Source of the DNA: Limnobacter sp. SAORIC-580
GTDB taxonomy: Bacteria; Pseudomonadota; Gammaproteobacteria; Burkholderiales; Burkholderiaceae_B
Direction: 5' to 3'
Assembly: GCF_013004065.1 (NCBI RefSeq)
Contig: NZ_CP053084.1
Span: 2,294,001-2,358,000 of the forward strand
DNA: 64,000 bases
The position numbers and the translations under genes are program-made. Below, in pieces: positions 8,867-20,250 of the stretch (positions are counted from its first letter, which is position 1; every line of letters starts with the position of its first letter). Under the pieces are notes generated by a model, which had not been told where the DNA came from, made no database searches, and was given only the letters and a program-made list of their open reading frames with translations.

Positions 8867-9508
8867 TTATTGAATTGCGTGAACCAGGGCAGTGGCCAAA
8901 GTGCCTTCCAGCTTCCCGTTCACCATTTTAATTTGCCCGCCAGCCAATGCCGCCAGTGCACGGGGATAGATTTGATGCTCCAATTCCAACACACGCGCAG
9001 CCAGTGTTTCTGGGGTATCACCGGGCAACACCTGCAACAAGGCCTGATCCAGAATCGGGCCATGGTCTAGTTCTGGCGTCACCAGGTGAACAGTGACACC
9101 GTGCACCCGCACCCCGGCATCCAGCGCCTGCTGGTGGGTTTTCAAACCCGGAAAAGCGGGCAACAGAGATGGGTGAATATTCACCAAGCGCCCCAAATAC
9201 CGGTTCACAAAACCCTCGGTGAGCACGCGCATAAAACCAGCCAGCACAACCCAGTCGGGCTGATATTGATCGATCAGGCTGGCCAAGGCTTCGTCAAAGG
9301 CCTCGCGGCTTTCATATTCAGTGTGGTCAAGAATTGCAGTATCGAGCCCTGCCGACTGCGCCAAGGCCAATCCAGCCGCGGCTGGGCGGTTGGAAATGAC
9401 TGCACGAATTTGGTAGGCCCCGGTCTGTTTGGCATGATCGATCAGGGCATTCAAATTTGAACCCCGCCCCGAGATCAAAATGACGACGGAAGGTGTGGAA
9501 TTTTGCAT
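8867..9508 (-). CDS. purN: Phosphoribosylglycinamide formyltransferase
   Basis: 213 aa, GAR transformylase using 10-formyl-tetrahydrofolate, third step of purine synthesis. It has ISGRGSNLNALID at the N-terminus (phosphate-binding loop) and the catalytic stretch NIHPSLLPAFPGLKTH ... GVRVHGVTVHLV ... LDHGPI, containing the Asn-His-Asp triad of the family. First gene of a two-gene operon with the RsmB-like methyltransferase and divergent from ribF. Confidence 0.96.
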   Translation of the reverse strand: MQNSTPSVVILISGRGSNLNALIDHAKQTGAYQIRAVISNRPAAAGLALAQSAGLDTAILDHTEYESREAFDEALASLIDQYQPDWVVLAGFMRVLTEGFVNRYLGRLVNIHPSLLPAFPGLKTHQQALDAGVRVHGVTVHLVTPELDHGPILDQALLQVLPGDTPETLAARVLELEHQIYPRALAALAGGQIKMVNGKLEGTLATALVHAIQ

Positions 9509-9612
9509 GGCGCGAGTTTATCACTGTGCGGGCGAAAAAGCCCTATTTTTCACCATTCAGGCCTTATAATAACCGGTTGTTTTGCAACCACTAAAGAGCC
9601 GACACACTCGGT

Positions 9613-10569
9613 ATGAAAATCATTCGCCGCCCCCGGCCACACACATTTGCCAAGGGCACTGCGCTCACCATTGGAAACTTCGACGGCGTTCACTCTGGCC
9701 ATGCCGAGCTGTTCCGCCGTGTCGTGTCTGCGGCACACGCGCAAGGTTTGGTACCCACTGTGGTTACGCTGCACCCACACCCGAAAGAATTTTTCAATCC
9801 CGAATTCAAGCTCGACCGAATTTCCACGCTTCGCGACCGAATTATTGAAATGAAGCGCTGCGGCATTGAGCAAGTGTGTATTCTGCCCTTCAACCGGCGC
9901 ATGGCAAGCCTTGCCCCCGAAGCCTTTGTGCAGGAAGTGTTGCTAAACCAATTGAATGCCAAGCAGGTGTGGGTAGGCGATGATTTCCGCTTTGGTGCCA
10001 AGCGCGCCGGCGATTTCGCGTTGCTGAGGGGTCTCGGGGAATCAAACGGCTTCGAAGTCAACGACCTTGCCGAGGTTCAGACAGACGGTAGCCGGGTATC
10101 GAGTTCGAATATTCGGGAAGCCCTGAAAGCTGGCGATGTTGCAAAAGCCACCCACATGTTGGGGCATCCGCTGGTGTACTCCGGGCACATTGTGCATGGC
10201 AAAAAGCTGGGCCGTACACTGGGCTTCCCCACCATGAACTTGCGAATTGCAGGGCGGGCCAGCGCACTCACTGGTATTTTGGCGGTGTGGGTGCATGGGC
10301 TGGAGCCCCAGCCACTTCCTGCAGTCGCCAGCATGGGTGTGCGCCCCACCGTTGAACAATCCGATCAAATTTTGCTTGAAACATTCATTCCAGACTGGCA
10401 AGGCAATGCTTACGGCAAGCTGCTGCGCATCGAGGTGTTGGCGCACATTCGCCCAGAACAACACTTTGATTCGCTCGATACGATGGTTGAGCAAATGCAC
10501 AAAGACACGGCAAAAGCCATGGCAATGCTTGATGCCAACCAACCCAAGATTTCAAATACAGGCTGTTAA
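9613..10569 (+). CDS. ribF: Bifunctional riboflavin kinase / FAD synthetase
   Basis: 318 aa. The N-terminal adenylyltransferase domain has TIGNFDGVHSGHAELF and the later GxDFRFG-type stretch WVGDDFRFGAKRAGD. The C-terminal riboflavin kinase domain begins with GHIVHGKKLGRTLGFPTMNL (residues 195-214). It makes FMN then FAD from riboflavin. It heads a run of genes (ribF-ileS-lspA-coaBC-dut) spaced by 6-14 bp or overlapping. A TATAAT hexamer at 9565-9570, 43 bp upstream, is a plausible -10 box, though I see no good -35. No FMN riboswitch is evident in the ~100-bp leader. Confidence 0.96.
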   Translation: MKIIRRPRPHTFAKGTALTIGNFDGVHSGHAELFRRVVSAAHAQGLVPTVVTLHPHPKEFFNPEFKLDRISTLRDRIIEMKRCGIEQVCILPFNRRMASLAPEAFVQEVLLNQLNAKQVWVGDDFRFGAKRAGDFALLRGLGESNGFEVNDLAEVQTDGSRVSSSNIREALKAGDVAKATHMLGHPLVYSGHIVHGKKLGRTLGFPTMNLRIAGRASALTGILAVWVHGLEPQPLPAVASMGVRPTVEQSDQILLETFIPDWQGNAYGKLLRIEVLAHIRPEQHFDSLDTMVEQMHKDTAKAMAMLDANQPKISNTGC

Positions 10570-10575
10570 CCCAAC

Positions 10576-13371
10576 ATGGATTACAAGAACACACTGAACC
10601 TGCCAGACACGCCCTTCCCAATGCGCGGCAACCTGCCGCAACGGGAACCGAACTGGGTTGAACAATGGTGCAAGGAAGACTTGTACAAGGCGATTCGCCA
10701 GTCCAAGGCAGGCAAGCCAAAATTTGTGCTGCACGACGGCCCACCCTATGCCAATGGTGACATTCACATTGGCCATGCGGTCAACAAAATCCTGAAAGAC
10801 ATCATCGTGAAATGCCGTTGCCTGGCCGGCTATGATGCCCGTTACGTACCCGGCTGGGATTGCCATGGCATGCCCATTGAAATCCAGATTGAAAAAACAA
10901 TCGGCAAGGGAAAGCCAACCCTGGAAGTCCAGGAAAAAAGCCGTGCGTACGCCGCCGAGCAAATTGAACGACAGAAAAAAGACTTTATTCGACTGGGTGT
11001 GCTGGCCGACTGGGACAACCCCTACAAAACCATGAACTTTGGCAACGAAGCAGACGAGCTTCGCGCCTTGGGCAAAATCATGGAAAAGGGTTATGTGTTC
11101 CGCGGCTTGAAGCCTGTGAACTGGTGCTTCGATTGCGGATCAGCCTTGGCCGAAGCCGAGGTGGAGTACAAGGACAAACAAGACATTGCCGTGGATGTGG
11201 GCTTTGCTTTTAACGAAGCCAACCTCGAGCAACTGGCCACCGCCTTCAATGTGCCCTTGCCCACACTGCAAGCCAAGCCAGGTCAGCTGGTCATCTGGAC
11301 CACCACCCCATGGACCCTGCCGGCCAACCAGGCGCTGAACATGCACCCTGAATTGGTGTACAGCCTGGTAGACGTGGGCAACAAGTATTTGTTGCTGGCC
11401 CAGGAACGCGTGAAACCCTGCCTTGAAAGCTATGAGCTACATGGTTCAGAAGTGGCCACCGCCAAGGGTGCCGCGCTGGAAGGCGTTTCATTCAAACACC
11501 CCTTCTACGACCGACTAAGCCCAGTGTATCTGGCCGAATACGTCAGCACCGATGCGGGTACAGGCATTGTTCACTGCTCTCCAGCCTACGGCGTAGACGA
11601 CTTTTTTACCAGCAAAGCCTATGGCCTAAAAGACGCTGACATCATCAACCCGGTAACTGGCAATGGTGTGTATGCCGACTCCCTTCCATTTTTTGGTGGC
11701 CTGCACATCTGGAAAGCCAACCCGCTCATTGTTGAAAAAATGATCGAAGTGGGTTCGCTCATCAAACAAGTGAAATTTGGCCACAGCTACATGCACTGCT
11801 GGCGCCACAAAACCCCAATCATTTACCGCGCCACTTCACAGTGGTTCGCGGGCATGGATGTGAAACCCAACGATGGCAGCGCAAGCCTGCGCGAAAAGGC
11901 CTTGGCTGGTGTTGAAGCCACCGAGTTTTTCCCGGCTTGGGGCAAGGCGCGCTTGCACGCCATGATCGCCAATCGCCCAGACTGGACCCTGTCGCGTCAA
12001 CGCCAGTGGGGCGTGCCCATGGCATTTCTGGTTCACCGCGAAACTGGCGAACTGCACCCGCGCACTCCTGAACTGACTGAAACCATCGCGCAGCTGATCG
12101 AAAAGAAAGGCATTGAAGCCTGGCAGCACGCATCAGTTGAAGAATTGATTGGCAATGAAGCCAAAGACTACGTAAAAAACCCCGACACGCTCGATGTTTG
12201 GTTCGACTCTGGCACCACGCACGAAACAGTGCTGCGCGGCAGCCATGCCGATGAAAGCCATTTCCCAGCCGACTTGTACCTCGAGGGCTCTGACCAGCAT
12301 CGGGGATGGTTCCATTCTTCATTGCTCACCAGTTGCATGATCAACGGTGTGCCGCCCTACAAAGCCCTGCTCACCCATGGTTTTGTAGTGGACGGTCAAG
12401 GCCGCAAAATGAGCAAGTCGGTCGGCAACGTGATTGCGCCTCAACAGGTGTCCGACAAAATGGGCGCAGAAATTCTGCGCCTTTGGGTGGCCAGCACCGA
12501 CTATTCCGGCGAACTCACCATTTCCGATGAAATCCTGAAGCGTGTGGTCGAAAGCTATCGCCGCATTCGCAACACCCTGCGCTTTTTGCTGGCCAATATT
12601 TCTGATTTCGACTTTGCCACCGAAGCGGTTCCCGCCGAGGAACTGGCTGAAGTAGACCAGTACGCACTTACCCTGCTGGGCAAGCTGCAAAGCGAGTGCG
12701 AAATGCACTACATGAAGTACGAGTTCCACCCGATTGTCAGCAAGCTGCAAATTTTCTGTTCCGAAGACTTGGGTGCCTTCTATCTGGATGTACTGAAAGA
12801 CCGCTTGTACACCACTGGCGAGAATTCGCAGGCACGTCGCAGTGCGCAAACCACGCTCTACCACATCACACATGCCCTGCTTCGCCTCATGGCACCAGTT
12901 CTCAGCTTTACTGCTGAAGAGGCCCGTGAGGTGATGGGCAATGTTGAGCCTTCCATTTTCTGCAATGAATTCTACAAGGTGCCACAGGTAGCTGACGCAG
13001 ATACGTTGGGCAGAAAGTGGGCCGAGTTGCTCGCGCTGCGCGCGCGCGTGGTGAAGGAACTGGAAAACCTGCGAACGGACGGCAAAATTGGTTCATCCCT
13101 GCAAGGCACAGCCACACTGCATTTGCCAGGCGACTTGTACAAGGCCGCAGCAAGTTTGGGCGATGATCTGAAATTTCTGTTCATTGTTTCCAATATTGAA
13201 ATAGCCCCAGCGGCCGAGGAGAAAATTGAAGTGGGTATTGCAGAAGGTGAAAAGTGCGAACGTTGTTGGCATGTGCGCTCCGACACAAGCGCAAACCCCG
13301 AACACCCAGGTATTTGTGGCCGCTGTGTAAGCAATCTGTTTGGTCAAGGCGAGGTGCGTGATCATGTCTAA
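10576..13371 (+). CDS. ileS: Isoleucyl-tRNA synthetase
   Basis: 931 aa class Ia synthetase. HIGH motif as [17 protein letters not shown]1 editing domain in the middle, KMSKS motif as [10 protein letters not shown], and a C-terminal zinc finger CERCWHV ... CGRC (residues ~893-921), the bacterial type. It starts 6 bp after ribF and overlaps lspA by 8 bp; the ileS-lspA pairing is widely conserved. Confidence 0.98.
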   Translation: MDYKNTLNLPDTPFPMRGNLPQREPNWVEQWCKEDLYKAIRQSKAGKPKFVLHDGPPYANGDIHIGHAVNKILKDIIVKCRCLAGYDARYVPGWDCHGMPIEIQIEKTIGKGKPTLEVQEKSRAYAAEQIERQKKDFIRLGVLADWDNPYKTMNFGNEADELRALGKIMEKGYVFRGLKPVNWCFDCGSALAEAEVEYKDKQDIAVDVGFAFNEANLEQLATAFNVPLPTLQAKPGQLVIWTTTPWTLPANQALNMHPELVYSLVDVGNKYLLLAQERVKPCLESYELHGSEVATAKGAALEGVSFKHPFYDRLSPVYLAEYVSTDAGTGIVHCSPAYGVDDFFTSKAYGLKDADIINPVTGNGVYADSLPFFGGLHIWKANPLIVEKMIEVGSLIKQVKFGHSYMHCWRHKTPIIYRATSQWFAGMDVKPNDGSASLREKALAGVEATEFFPAWGKARLHAMIANRPDWTLSRQRQWGVPMAFLVHRETGELHPRTPELTETIAQLIEKKGIEAWQHASVEELIGNEAKDYVKNPDTLDVWFDSGTTHETVLRGSHADESHFPADLYLEGSDQHRGWFHSSLLTSCMINGVPPYKALLTHGFVVDGQGRKMSKSVGNVIAPQQVSDKMGAEILRLWVASTDYSGELTISDEILKRVVESYRRIRNTLRFLLANISDFDFATEAVPAEELAEVDQYALTLLGKLQSECEMHYMKYEFHPIVSKLQIFCSEDLGAFYLDVLKDRLYTTGENSQARRSAQTTLYHITHALLRLMAPVLSFTAEEAREVMGNVEPSIFCNEFYKVPQVADADTLGRKWAELLALRARVVKELENLRTDGKIGSSLQGTATLHLPGDLYKAAASLGDDLKFLFIVSNIEIAPAAEEKIEVGIAEGEKCERCWHVRSDTSANPEHPGICGRCVSNLFGQGEVRDHV

Positions 13372-13936
13372 ACCCATGCCGAGAAAACCAGCCTCAACCA
13401 CCAAACCAGTCAATGCAACCGGCGCGTTGAGGGCACCCAAAAAATCCATCCTCCCCTGGATCGGTTTTTCCCTGCTGCTTATCCTGGTTGATCAAATCAG
13501 CAAACTGTGGGTTCAATCACGCCTTGATCTGGGTGCGGTGGTTGAAATCACCCCTTTCTTCAACCTGGTGTACGTGCTCAACCCGGGTGCTGCATTCAGC
13601 TTCCTCGCCGATCAGGCGGGTTGGCAAAAACATTTTCTTTCCGCTGTAGCGGTCATTGCGTCCATTGTCATTCTGTTCATGATGCGTTCCTCCAGCCACC
13701 GCAAATTCGCGATGTTCTGCCTGGCCTGTATTTTGGGTGGTGCGATCGGCAATTTGATTGACCGTGTTGCTCACGGTGCAGTCATCGACTTTCTCGATTT
13801 TTATGTTGGAAATTATCACTGGCCGGCATTCAATGTGGCCGACATTGCAATTACCATGGGTGCAGTCGGTCTAATCATCGACGAACTGTTCTTCAACAAA
13901 GAACACAAAGCCGCCAAACCTGCAAAAAGCGAATAA
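13364..13936 (+). CDS. lspA: Lipoprotein signal peptidase (signal peptidase II)
   Basis: 190 aa inner-membrane aspartyl protease that removes signal peptides from diacylglyceryl-modified prolipoproteins. ATG 13364 lies inside the ileS stop region (ATGTCTAA) with GAGGTG 7 nt upstream; the longer in-frame reading from 13340 has no such site. Four membrane segments (about 32-52, 85-103, 112-132, 155-177). Catalytic aspartates lie in [17 protein letters not shown] and FNVADIAIT. An N-terminal extension of ~30 basic/Ala-rich residues precedes the first membrane segment. Likely substrates in this window are the DUF192 lipoprotein and LptE. Confidence 0.95.
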   Translation: MSKPMPRKPASTTKPVNATGALRAPKKSILPWIGFSLLLILVDQISKLWVQSRLDLGAVVEITPFFNLVYVLNPGAAFSFLADQAGWQKHFLSAVAVIASIVILFMMRSSSHRKFAMFCLACILGGAIGNLIDRVAHGAVIDFLDFYVGNYHWPAFNVADIAITMGAVGLIIDELFFNKEHKAAKPAKSE

Positions 13937-13948
13937 GGTTTATTGCCC

Positions 13949-15193
13949 ATGCGCCCAGTCGAATTGCCACCGCTTCCTGGTTTGAACCAACTGCGTGTAG
14001 TGTTGGGCGTGTGCGGCGGCATTGCCGCTTACAAATCGGCCGAGCTGGTACGCCTGTTAATGAAACAGGGCTGCACGGTGCAAGTGGTCATGACTGAATC
14101 GGCCACACAATTCATTGCACCACTCACCTTCCAAGCCCTTTCGGGCAGGGCTGTGCATGTGTCGCAATGGCCAGCTGGGCACAGTGATAACAATATTGAC
14201 CGTGGCATGCCTCACATCGACATCAGCCGCAATGCCGATTTTTTGTTGATTGCCCCTTGCACGGCCAATTCAATGGCGAAATACGCACACGGGTTCGCTG
14301 ACAATTTGCTTGATAACCTTGTATTGGCCCGCAATTGCCCCATGGCGATTGCCCCGGCCATGAATGTGGAAATGTGGAACAATCCGGCCACCCAGCGCAA
14401 TGTCAATCAACTCAAAAACGATGGCGTGCATGTGTTTGGCCCCGCTGCTGGCGAACAGGCCTGCGGTGAGGTGGGCAGTGGCCGCATGCTGGAACCCTTT
14501 GAGATCGTATTGGAACTGGCACGGGCAGTGAATCACAAACCTCTGGCTGGTAAAAAAGTGTTGTTGACGGCCGGGCCAACCTTTGAAGCCATTGACCCGG
14601 TGCGCGGCATCACGAATCGATCCAGTGGCAAAATGGGTTATGCCTTGGCCCAAGCTGCATGGTTAATGGGTGCCGACGTGAGTTTGGTGAGTGGCCCTAC
14701 CGCTTTGCCAACACCGTACGGTGTGCGCACGGTGAGTGTTCAATCTGCCAGGCAAATGCATGCTGCAGTATTCGGTCAAATCGAGCAACAAGACCTGTTC
14801 ATTGGTGTCGCCGCTGTGGCCGATTACGGGATCAAGAACCCGAGCGCGCAAAAGCAGAAAAAACAGCACGATCAAGCTGCGGGTTTAAATATGGAATTCG
14901 AACTGAACCCGGACATTCTTGCAGATGTCGGCGAATTTGCCAGTGATCAGAAAAAATCACTGACTGTAGTAGGTTTTGCTGCCGAAACAGAAAATCTGGA
15001 TGAATACGCAAACCGCAAACTGGACAGCAAGAAAGCGCATTTCATTGTTGGCAACCTGGCGCAACAAGCATTGGGCTCCGACCAAACCGAGTTAACCATT
15101 TACAGTAAAAAACTGCCCCCTGAATACCTGGCCTCTTTGGACAAACTGCAAGCTGCACGGGCAGTTTTGTCTTTCATTTCCAAACACTCCTGA
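13949..15193 (+). CDS. coaBC: Phosphopantothenoylcysteine decarboxylase / phosphopantothenate-cysteine ligase
   Basis: 414 aa bifunctional CoaBC (Dfp). The FMN-binding decarboxylase half starts [18 protein letters not shown] and has [25 protein letters not shown] and [15 protein letters not shown]; the CoaB half starts [29 protein letters not shown]. Coenzyme A synthesis steps 2 and 3. ATG 13949 is preferred to TTG 13943 because AAGG is about 10 nt upstream. It lies 12 bp after lspA and 14 bp before dut. Confidence 0.96.
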   Translation: MRPVELPPLPGLNQLRVVLGVCGGIAAYKSAELVRLLMKQGCTVQVVMTESATQFIAPLTFQALSGRAVHVSQWPAGHSDNNIDRGMPHIDISRNADFLLIAPCTANSMAKYAHGFADNLLDNLVLARNCPMAIAPAMNVEMWNNPATQRNVNQLKNDGVHVFGPAAGEQACGEVGSGRMLEPFEIVLELARAVNHKPLAGKKVLLTAGPTFEAIDPVRGITNRSSGKMGYALAQAAWLMGADVSLVSGPTALPTPYGVRTVSVQSARQMHAAVFGQIEQQDLFIGVAAVADYGIKNPSAQKQKKQHDQAAGLNMEFELNPDILADVGEFASDQKKSLTVVGFAAETENLDEYANRKLDSKKAHFIVGNLAQQALGSDQTELTIYSKKLPPEYLASLDKLQAARAVLSFISKHS

Positions 15194-15207
15194 ATACAAA
15201 TACCCTC

Positions 15208-15660
15208 ATGAAAATTCAAGTTGAACTGAAAGTACTCGACCCGCGCATGCAAGAGCAATTGCCTGCCTATGGCACACCGGGCAGTGCAGGCATCGACCTG
15301 CGCGCTTGCCTGACTGAGCCACTGACTTTGCAACCCGGCCAGGCTGAATTGGTGCCAACCGGTCTTTCCATGTATATCGGCGACCCCAATTACTGTGCAA
15401 CAATTTTGCCCCGTTCAGGCTTGGGTCACAAAAAAGGCTTGGTACTTGGCAATTTGGTGGGTTTAATCGATTCCGACTACCAGGGCCCGCTGATGGTCTC
15501 GGCCTGGAACCGCAGCCAAGTGCCAGTGACCATTGAACCCATGGAGCGCATCGCTCAACTGGTCATCTTGCCGGTGGCACACGCCGACTTCAAGGTGGTC
15601 AGCGATTTCACCCCCAGCGAACGCGGTGAAGGCGGATTCGGAAGCACCGGGACACGCTAG
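15208..15660 (+). CDS. dut: dUTP diphosphatase
   Basis: 150 aa trimeric dUTPase. Conserved motifs are visible: GSAGIDLRA (motif 1), [11 protein letters not shown] (motif 2, P-loop-like), [11 protein letters not shown] (motif 3, catalytic Asp region), RIAQLVI (motif 4) and the C-terminal [12 protein letters not shown] (motif 5). It keeps uracil out of DNA and supplies dUMP. The coaBC-dut order is common in proteobacteria. Confidence 0.97.
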   Translation: MKIQVELKVLDPRMQEQLPAYGTPGSAGIDLRACLTEPLTLQPGQAELVPTGLSMYIGDPNYCATILPRSGLGHKKGLVLGNLVGLIDSDYQGPLMVSAWNRSQVPVTIEPMERIAQLVILPVAHADFKVVSDFTPSERGEGGFGSTGTR

Positions 15661-15732
15661 AGAAAACCAAGCGAAAGGAACCACCCCAAGCAGATTTGCC
15701 ACTGAGTGTCATTGTGAATCATCAGGAAAACA

Positions 15733-16884
15733 ATGGACTCAGGGGGCAACGGGCCAGCCACAACGACAGGCCGTACATGGTTGGTTCACGCAATCCGGCA
15801 GCTGCGTCCCTGTTCTGAAAAAACCATTCGGTATTTTTGGTTGGCACTCTGCGTCATTCTGGCGGCAGTGGCTGTATTCAACTACGGCAAAGTACATCAA
15901 ATTCAAGGTGATCTGGCCAAGAGACGGCTACTTGAAGTGTCCCTGCAAGACCTGATCGTACAAAGCACCGCCCTGCATCACCTGGGCAATCAGCATGCTT
16001 ATGAAACCAAACTTGGTCTGGAAACGCGTGGCTACAGCTCACCCCAGGAGTTACTCAATCAACTGGCTGCGAGATTGGCTGTCATCGAAACGATCAACAC
16101 CCACAGCGGGCTGACTGAATCGGCTGCAAGCCTTCGAGAACACCTGATCGCGATGGACCAGCAACTTGAAAAATTCGGAAAACCCGACCCTCAACGCATC
16201 GAGTTTTGGTTGATCGAGCTTGGGATATTCAACACCACCTTGAAGAAACATGCACAATCGGCCGATGAAAAGGTTAATGCATTGCAACGCAACAACCTGA
16301 TACTCACATTGATTGTCTTGGTTCACTCGGTAAGTTTTGTCAGCCTCACTCTGTGGCGACAATCAAACTTGCGAAAGCGCTTCGCAGTTGAACTGCTTCA
16401 CCTGAGCAATCAGGCTCGCAGCGATCCACTCACTGGTTTGCTCAATCGCCGGGGCTGGCAAGACCTGAGCAGCGCCTATCTGCGAAAAATGCAAAGAGAA
16501 AATCAGCGTCAAGGCAGTGTGGCAATTATCGACATTGACTACTTCAAACAATACAACGACACCTATGGCCACGAGGCCGGGGATATGCGACTTCGGGAGT
16601 TTGCCGAAACGCTTCGAACCAACTTCAGGCCTGGTGATCTGATCGCACGTGTCGGGGGCGAAGAGTTTGCAGTGCTTCTACCGAACTGCACCGCCGACGA
16701 CACCCAAAGAATCGTGGACAGAATTCGGCTGAACGGCAATTGCAAAGTTGGGTTTTCGGCAGGAATTTGCGACATCACCCACGCTGACAGCATTGACCGT
16801 ACCATGGCGCAAGCTGACCACGCGCTTTACCAAGCCAAGAACAAAGGTAGAAACCGCAGTTGCCTGGGCCAAGTGAGTGGTTAA
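15733..16884 (+). CDS. Membrane-anchored diguanylate cyclase (GGDEF domain)
   Basis: 383 aa. Transmembrane segments near residues 36-54 and 184-207 flank a ~130-residue, probably periplasmic helical sensor region with no recognised fold. The C-terminal GGDEF domain (about 222-375) has DPLTGLLNRRGW, the active-site motif GGEEF in ARVGGEEFAVLLP, and RPGD five residues before it, which is the inhibitory c-di-GMP site (RxxD). It is therefore predicted active and product-inhibited. ATG 15733 follows AGGA by about 8 nt. It follows dut by 72 bp on the same strand. Confidence 0.9.
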   Translation: MDSGGNGPATTTGRTWLVHAIRQLRPCSEKTIRYFWLALCVILAAVAVFNYGKVHQIQGDLAKRRLLEVSLQDLIVQSTALHHLGNQHAYETKLGLETRGYSSPQELLNQLAARLAVIETINTHSGLTESAASLREHLIAMDQQLEKFGKPDPQRIEFWLIELGIFNTTLKKHAQSADEKVNALQRNNLILTLIVLVHSVSFVSLTLWRQSNLRKRFAVELLHLSNQARSDPLTGLLNRRGWQDLSSAYLRKMQRENQRQGSVAIIDIDYFKQYNDTYGHEAGDMRLREFAETLRTNFRPGDLIARVGGEEFAVLLPNCTADDTQRIVDRIRLNGNCKVGFSAGICDITHADSIDRTMAQADHALYQAKNKGRNRSCLGQVSG

Positions 16885-16904
16885 TCAGGCAAGCAAGGCC
16901 TAGT

Positions 16905-16947
16905 CCAAAAACAAAACGCCTGAGTAACCACAAGGGATACTCAGGCG
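16905..16947 (-). terminator. Rho-independent terminator of clpS-clpA
   Basis: CGCCTGAGTA (16917-16926) pairs perfectly with TACTCAGGCG (16938-16947). On the minus strand the stem is followed by TTTTGTTTTTGG. It lies 60 bp beyond the clpA stop; the convergent GGDEF gene may also stop here, though its 3' side is not T-rich. Confidence 0.75.
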
Positions 16948-17006
16948 AGTGAACTTACAGGCACGACAGTGGGCTTTTTTACCCCGCTCGTGATATTGCG
17001 TAACTT

Positions 17007-19331
17007 TTAGTCAACCGCCACCTCAGTGCCGCTCTCCGACTCTTGCCCCGATGAACCTTCATCAAAAGTCAGTGACACCTGGTCATTTTCCAAATCATGG
17101 TCCACAGTCACCTTGCCGCCGTTCACCAATTTGCCAAACAGCAACTCATCGGCCAAGGCCTTGCGGATGGTGTCTTGAATCAAGCGCTGCATTGGGCGAG
17201 CACCCATCAATGGATCAAAACCTTTCTTGGCCAAGTGCTTGCGCAATTCGTCTGTGAACACCGCATCCACTTTCTTCTGGTGCAGCTGTTCTTCCAGCTC
17301 CATCAGGAACTTGTCGACCACGCGAAGAATGATTTCTTCATCCAGCGCACGGAAGGAAATGACAGAATCCAGACGGTTGCGGAACTCGGGGCTGAACATG
17401 CGCTTGATGTCTTCCATCTCATCGCCCTGCACCTTGGATTCCATGAAGCCGATACCGCGCTTGGTCAGGGCTTCTGCACCCGCGTTGGTGGTCATGATGA
17501 TGATCACATTGCGGAAGTCAGCCTTGCGACCGTTGTTGTCGGTCAAAGTACCGTTGTCCATGACCTGAAGCAGAATATTGAACACATCGGGGTGCGCTTT
17601 TTCGATTTCGTCGAGCAGCAACACGCAATGTGGCTTTTTGGTAATAGCCTCGGTCAACAAGCCGCCTTGGTCAAAGCCAACGTAACCTGGGGGCGCACCA
17701 ATCAAACGAGAAACAGCGTGGCGTTCCATGTATTCCGACATGTCGAAACGCAGCATTTCAATGCCGAGAATAAAGGCCAGCTGTTTGGCCACCTCGGTTT
17801 TACCCACACCCGTGGGGCCGCTGAACAAGAACGAGCCAATCGGCTTGTCGGCCTTGCCCAAACCTGCACGCGACATTTTGATGGCGTTTGCCAAAGCCTC
17901 AATGGCGGGGTCTTGCCCAAACACAGTGGCTTTCAAATCGCGATCGAGCGTGGCCAGCTTGTTGCGGTCATCGGTATTAACCGACTGTGGCGGAATACGG
18001 GCAATTTTCGAGACGATGTCTTCGATGTCGCCCTTCGTAATTGTTTTACGCTGTTTGCTTTTTGGCAAAATTCGCTGAGCCGCACCGGCTTCATCAATCA
18101 CGTCAATGGCCTTGTCAGGCAAATGACGATCATTGATAAACTTGGCCGACAACTCAGCGGCTGCCGAAATGGCCGCGCTGGAGTACTTCACGCCATGGTG
18201 GTCTTCAAACCTGCTCTTCAAACCGCGCAAAATTTCAATGGTCTGTTCCACGGTGGGTTCAGACACATCGATTTTCTGGAAGCGGCGTGAAAGCGCGTGG
18301 TCTTTCTCGAAAATGCCACGGTACTCGGTAAAGGTAGTTGCGCCAATGCACTTCAGCTGCCCTGACGACAAGGCAGGTTTTAGCAAATTGGAAGCATCCA
18401 GCGTGCCGCCAGAAGCGGAGCCTGCGCCAATCAAGGTGTGGATTTCATCAATGAACAACACGGAATCCGGGTTGGCCTTCAACTGTTTCAACACCGCTTT
18501 CAAACGCTGTTCGAAATCGCCACGGTATTTTGTGCCCGCCAGCAACGCGCCCATGTCCAGTGAATGCACCTGCGCTGTTGCCAAAATTTCCGGCACGTCA
18601 CCTTGCACAATTCTCCAAGCCAAGCCCTCGGCAATCGCGGTTTTACCCACACCAGCCTCACCCACCAAGAGCGGGTTGTTTTTGCGGCGGCGGCACAGCA
18701 CCTGAATAACACGCTCCACTTCCTGCTCCCGGCCGATCAGCGGATCAATTTTCCCTTCCTTGGCCAATGCATTCAAATTCTGGGTGTACTGGTCAAGCGG
18801 CGACTGCTTGTCACCCACGTTTTGGGTGGCCTCGGCTTCCTGCTCCTGATTCTCGTTCTGGGAATTCTCGGGCTTCGGCGCGGGCGCCTGCGGCGTTTTG
18901 GTAATGCCGTGTGAAATGTAATTCACCACATCCAGACGGGTAATACCCTGCTGATGAAGGTAATACACCGCATGGGAGTCTTTCTCACCAAAAATCGCAA
19001 CCAGCACATTCGCGCCAGTCACCTCTTTCTTGCCATTCGATGTGCTTTGAACATGCATGATGGCGCGCTGAATAACCCGCTGGAAACCCAGCGTGGGCTG
19101 CGTGTCCACTTCATCCTGACCGGACACCACAGGGGTGTTGTCCTTGATGAAATTTTGCAGGTTCTTTCGAATTTCTTCGACATCGCATGAGCATGAACGT
19201 AGCACCTCAGCCGCTGAAGGATTGTCCAGCAAGGCCAATAGCAGGTGCTCTACCGTGATGAATTCATGCTTTTGCTGACGTGCGTCAACAAATGCCATGT
19301 GCAAACTTACTTCCAACTCTTGCGCAATCAT
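17007..19331 (-). CDS. clpA: ClpA, ATPase subunit of the ClpAP protease
   Basis: 774 aa Hsp100 unfoldase. N-domain (residues 1-145) for ClpS binding, then two AAA+ modules with Walker A loops GEAGVGKTA (D1) and GPTGVGKTE (D2) and Walker B/sensor stretches [13 protein letters not shown] and [14 protein letters not shown]. An acidic, Gln/Glu-rich linker (about 155-185) separates the N-domain from D1 and is longer than usual. The start is ATG 19331, preceded by GGAGGAAAC; the frame is open 54 nt further upstream but without a ribosome site. The ATG overlaps the clpS stop codon (ATGA). Confidence 0.97.
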   Translation of the reverse strand: MIAQELEVSLHMAFVDARQQKHEFITVEHLLLALLDNPSAAEVLRSCSCDVEEIRKNLQNFIKDNTPVVSGQDEVDTQPTLGFQRVIQRAIMHVQSTSNGKKEVTGANVLVAIFGEKDSHAVYYLHQQGITRLDVVNYISHGITKTPQAPAPKPENSQNENQEQEAEATQNVGDKQSPLDQYTQNLNALAKEGKIDPLIGREQEVERVIQVLCRRRKNNPLLVGEAGVGKTAIAEGLAWRIVQGDVPEILATAQVHSLDMGALLAGTKYRGDFEQRLKAVLKQLKANPDSVLFIDEIHTLIGAGSASGGTLDASNLLKPALSSGQLKCIGATTFTEYRGIFEKDHALSRRFQKIDVSEPTVEQTIEILRGLKSRFEDHHGVKYSSAAISAAAELSAKFINDRHLPDKAIDVIDEAGAAQRILPKSKQRKTITKGDIEDIVSKIARIPPQSVNTDDRNKLATLDRDLKATVFGQDPAIEALANAIKMSRAGLGKADKPIGSFLFSGPTGVGKTEVAKQLAFILGIEMLRFDMSEYMERHAVSRLIGAPPGYVGFDQGGLLTEAITKKPHCVLLLDEIEKAHPDVFNILLQVMDNGTLTDNNGRKADFRNVIIIMTTNAGAEALTKRGIGFMESKVQGDEMEDIKRMFSPEFRNRLDSVISFRALDEEIILRVVDKFLMELEEQLHQKKVDAVFTDELRKHLAKKGFDPLMGARPMQRLIQDTIRKALADELLFGKLVNGGKVTVDHDLENDQVSLTFDEGSSGQESESGTEVAVD

Positions 19332-19636
19332 GTTTCCTCCATCACGCACTGCAGCGGGTGTTGATGCTGCTTTGCGAAACCGCATACCATTTCGACTTTT
19401 GTCGAGGCGATGTCTTTGGGATATACCCCACAGACCCCTTTGCCCTCTCGATGCACTTTCAGCATGATTTGGGTGGCCTGTTCCCTTCCCTTTCCAAAAA
19501 ACTTCTGCAAAACAATCACGACAAACTCCATGGGGGTGTAGTCATCGTTCAAGAGCACGACCTGATACATCGGGGGCAGCTTCGCTTTTTGCGCCTGCGA
19601 TTCCAGTACTGTTGATGGATTGTTTTGCGAACTCAT
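19328..19636 (-). CDS. clpS: ClpS, ATP-dependent Clp protease adaptor
   Basis: 102 aa N-recognin that delivers N-end-rule substrates to ClpAP. Core motif [17 protein letters not shown] (residues ~24-40) and [16 protein letters not shown] match the family. The frame extends upstream to 19732, but ATG 19636 (MSSQNNPST) gives the family length. Translationally coupled to clpA through an ATGA overlap. Confidence 0.95.
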   Translation of the reverse strand: MSSQNNPSTVLESQAQKAKLPPMYQVVLLNDDYTPMEFVVIVLQKFFGKGREQATQIMLKVHREGKGVCGVYPKDIASTKVEMVCGFAKQHQHPLQCVMEET

Positions 19637-19999
19637 AACTTCATTGTAATCACTTCTAAGGGGCACGCAACAAGGATTAGAGAGCAATACACTGCCTTTA
19701 TTCAAGGCTAGAAATTTTTCCTGAAAATTCAATCAGGAACATCTCAAAAATTATGCAAACCCACTCTCAAATTTGCAATCGATAACCCACAAGGTCAATC
19801 ACCCGAAAAGCCTGAATTAACCAGATGTAGACAACACCTGTCTATTACAAGGGGTAAACCCTTAAAAAATGTATCTATTGTATGGTTGACCCCAGCCCAA
19901 ACAGGTCAAAGAATAGAAGGCAAGCTGGTTCAGACTGGCGAGTTGTCGGAAAGTTCGTGCGTTCCGATCGAAGTATTGTTTTTTGAAGGAGGTTTCGCG
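19637..19999. other. Intergenic region upstream of clpS and of the cold-shock gene
   Basis: 363 bp between divergent clpS and the cold-shock gene, AT-rich on the clpS side, with no protein-like frame. It holds a 7-bp hairpin (TTCCTGA 19718-19724 with TCAGGAA 19733-19739). On the csp side, TTGACC at 19886-19891 and AAGAAT at 19909-19914 (17-bp spacing) form a possible promoter that would leave a leader of about 80 nt before the start codon. Confidence 0.5.
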
Positions 20000-20221
20000 A
20001 TGGCGACCGGCACCGTAAAATGGTTCAATGATGCAAAGGGTTTTGGTTTTATTACTCCAGATCAAGGGAGCGATGAACTTTTCGCCCACTTTTCAGCAAT
20101 CCAGGCATCTGGATTCCGCACACTGAAAGAAGGTCAGAAAGTGACTTTTGAAGTGGTGGATGGACCAAAAGGTAAGCAGGCTCAGAACATCTCTGTGATG
20201 GACGCAACCAGCGCCGCCTGA
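20000..20221 (+). CDS. Cold-shock protein, CspA family
   Basis: 73 aa single cold-shock domain. RNP1 is KGFGFITP and RNP2 is LFAHFSAI, preceded by GTVKWFNDA. Binds single-stranded RNA/DNA and melts RNA structure. The start is fixed by GAAGGAGG at 19985-19992 ahead of ATG 20000; the in-frame upstream stretch from 19886 reads as leader, not protein. Cold-shock genes are often controlled by their long 5' leader; whether this copy is cold-inducible cannot be told. Two terminator hairpins follow. Confidence 0.95.
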   Translation: MATGTVKWFNDAKGFGFITPDQGSDELFAHFSAIQASGFRTLKEGQKVTFEVVDGPKGKQAQNISVMDATSAA

Positions 20222-20250
20222 CAAGTAAAATAATCAAACCACCGATTAAG

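Noticed and set aside
9509..9612. FMN riboswitch upstream of ribF
   Set aside because: The space is about 100 bp and lacks the conserved RFN elements; riboswitch control is typical of ribB, not this locus.
17097..18290. A 397-codon open frame on the plus strand opposite clpA
   Set aside because: It mirrors the conserved clpA coding frame, its translation is His/Phe/Leu-rich without domains, and it has no ribosome site. It is a shadow frame.
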